43,706 nucleotides of DNA from an uncultured Prevotellaceae bacterium (lineage in GTDB: Bacteria; Bacteroidota; Bacteroidia; Bacteroidales; Bacteroidaceae). A program made the position numbers and the translations under genes. This document shows, piece after piece, positions 43,434-43,706 of this stretch. Under the pieces are notes generated by a model. The model ran no database searches and was not told the origin of the DNA. It saw only the letters and a list, made by a program, of their open reading frames with translations. Each line of letters begins with the position of its first letter. Positions within the stretch are counted from its first letter, which is position 1. Location of the stretch: the NCBI GenBank assembly GCA_947303855.1, contig CAMYZO010000018.1:1-43706 (forward strand). The letters run 5' to 3'.

Positions 43434-43469
43434 AAACCGCCGCAAATTTTCATTCGCGACGGTTTTTTT
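43431..43469 (-). terminator. Rho-independent terminator of the M13 peptidase gene
   Basis: Arms at 43436-43443 and 43456-43463 pair over 8 bp, extended by A/T pairs on each side. On the minus strand the one mismatch becomes a G-U pair and the stem is followed by TTTTTT, which fits termination of leftward transcription. It lies about 20 bp after the peptidase stop codon. Confidence 0.82.
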
Positions 43470-43487
43470 TATGTCTATCTGAGCAAA

Positions 43488-43706
43488 TCACCACAATTGC
43501 AGGCGCTGTTCACGGGGTATGAACATCTTGTCGCCCTCCTTAATGTCGAAAGCCTCGTACCAGGCGTCGATGTGCGGCAGGGCACCGTTCACGCGCCAGC
43601 GGCCCAGCGAGTGGGGGTCGCTCTTCGTCAGGTTACGTATCTCGGCCTCGGTGATGTTGCCTGCCCAGACGCCGGCGTAGGCCAGGAAGAAGCGCTGGTC
43701 GGCAGT
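43488..43706 (-). CDS. pepO: M13-family metallopeptidase (PepO/neprilysin-like), C-terminal fragment
   Basis: The last 72 residues of a zinc endopeptidase of the neprilysin family, cut by the right window edge. Translation reads ADQRFFLAYAGVWAGNIT, SDPHSLGRWRVNGALPHI, WYEAFDIKEGDKMFIP and ends RLQLW. This closely follows the M13 C-terminus (DPHSPGRFRVNG / DAWYEAF / PxW ending). The HExxH and ExxxD zinc motifs would be upstream, outside the window. The frame is open to the edge. It is followed by a terminator and then by the promoter of the signalling operon, so it is a separate transcription unit. Confidence 0.92.
   Translation of the reverse strand, partial: TADQRFFLAYAGVWAGNITEAEIRNLTKSDPHSLGRWRVNGALPHIDAWYEAFDIKEGDKMFIPREQRLQLW

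Overview
The window looks like a chromosomal segment of a Bacteroidales bacterium, most likely a Prevotella-type gut or rumen organism. Two minus-strand promoters match the Bacteroidetes primary sigma-factor consensus exactly (TTTG, 20-nt spacer, TAnnTTTG). The gene families fit too: a DcuB transporter, a large SLBB polysaccharide exporter, GH106/GH2/DUF5703 enzymes, an AAA-ATPase-like/PD-(D/E)XK protein, and heptameric repeats inside coding regions. The species call is an inference.

Layout. (1) 1-1106, plus strand: 3' part of a dcuB C4-dicarboxylate transporter, ending at a strong hairpin shared with the convergent operon. (2) 1234-20044, minus strand (transcribed right to left): a Wzx/Wzy-type exopolysaccharide or capsule locus. 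A consensus promoter at 20013-20044 and a leader of about 210 nt precede a Wzz-like chain-length protein, an AAA-ATPase-like/PD-(D/E)XK protein, a decayed fragment of a second copy of it, UDP-galactopyranose mutase, the Wzx flippase, the Wzy polymerase, four glycosyltransferases, a hexapeptide acyltransferase, an SDR epimerase and a nucleotidyltransferase-like protein. A repeat-filled 556-bp gap follows, then the initiating sugar-phosphate transferase and the SLBB outer-membrane exporter. The centre of the locus is much more AT-rich than its flanks, as expected for an exchanged serotype-type cassette.

(3) 20053-31996: a carbohydrate-use cluster. The minus-strand operon encodes a GH2 enzyme, a GH106-type rhamnosidase, a sialate O-acetylesterase-family enzyme and a DUF5703 protein. 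Divergent from it are a DapA/NanA-superfamily aldolase and a sodium:solute symporter. No SusC/SusD pair is present in the window.

(4) 31993-43433, minus strand: the most unusual region. One consensus promoter drives a tightly packed run: a protein with four zinc ribbons, a membrane Ser/Thr kinase, a 1109-residue ATPase with four tandem CbbX/SpoVK-like AAA+ modules, a zinc-ribbon/FHA protein, a PP2C phosphatase, then metA and a U32-family protein. Start and stop codons overlap or lie within a few bases through most of the run. This is a complete phospho-signalling circuit (writer, reader, eraser) joined to a multi-module AAA+ remodeller, with zinc ribbons recurring in three of the five proteins. 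(5) 43488-43706, minus strand: C-terminus of an M13 (PepO-like) metallopeptidase whose terminator abuts the signalling-operon promoter.

A recurring theme is low-complexity repeat DNA translated in frame inside conserved enzymes: glf, the U32 gene and possibly the GH2 gene. No tRNA, rRNA, CRISPR array or insertion sequence was recognised.
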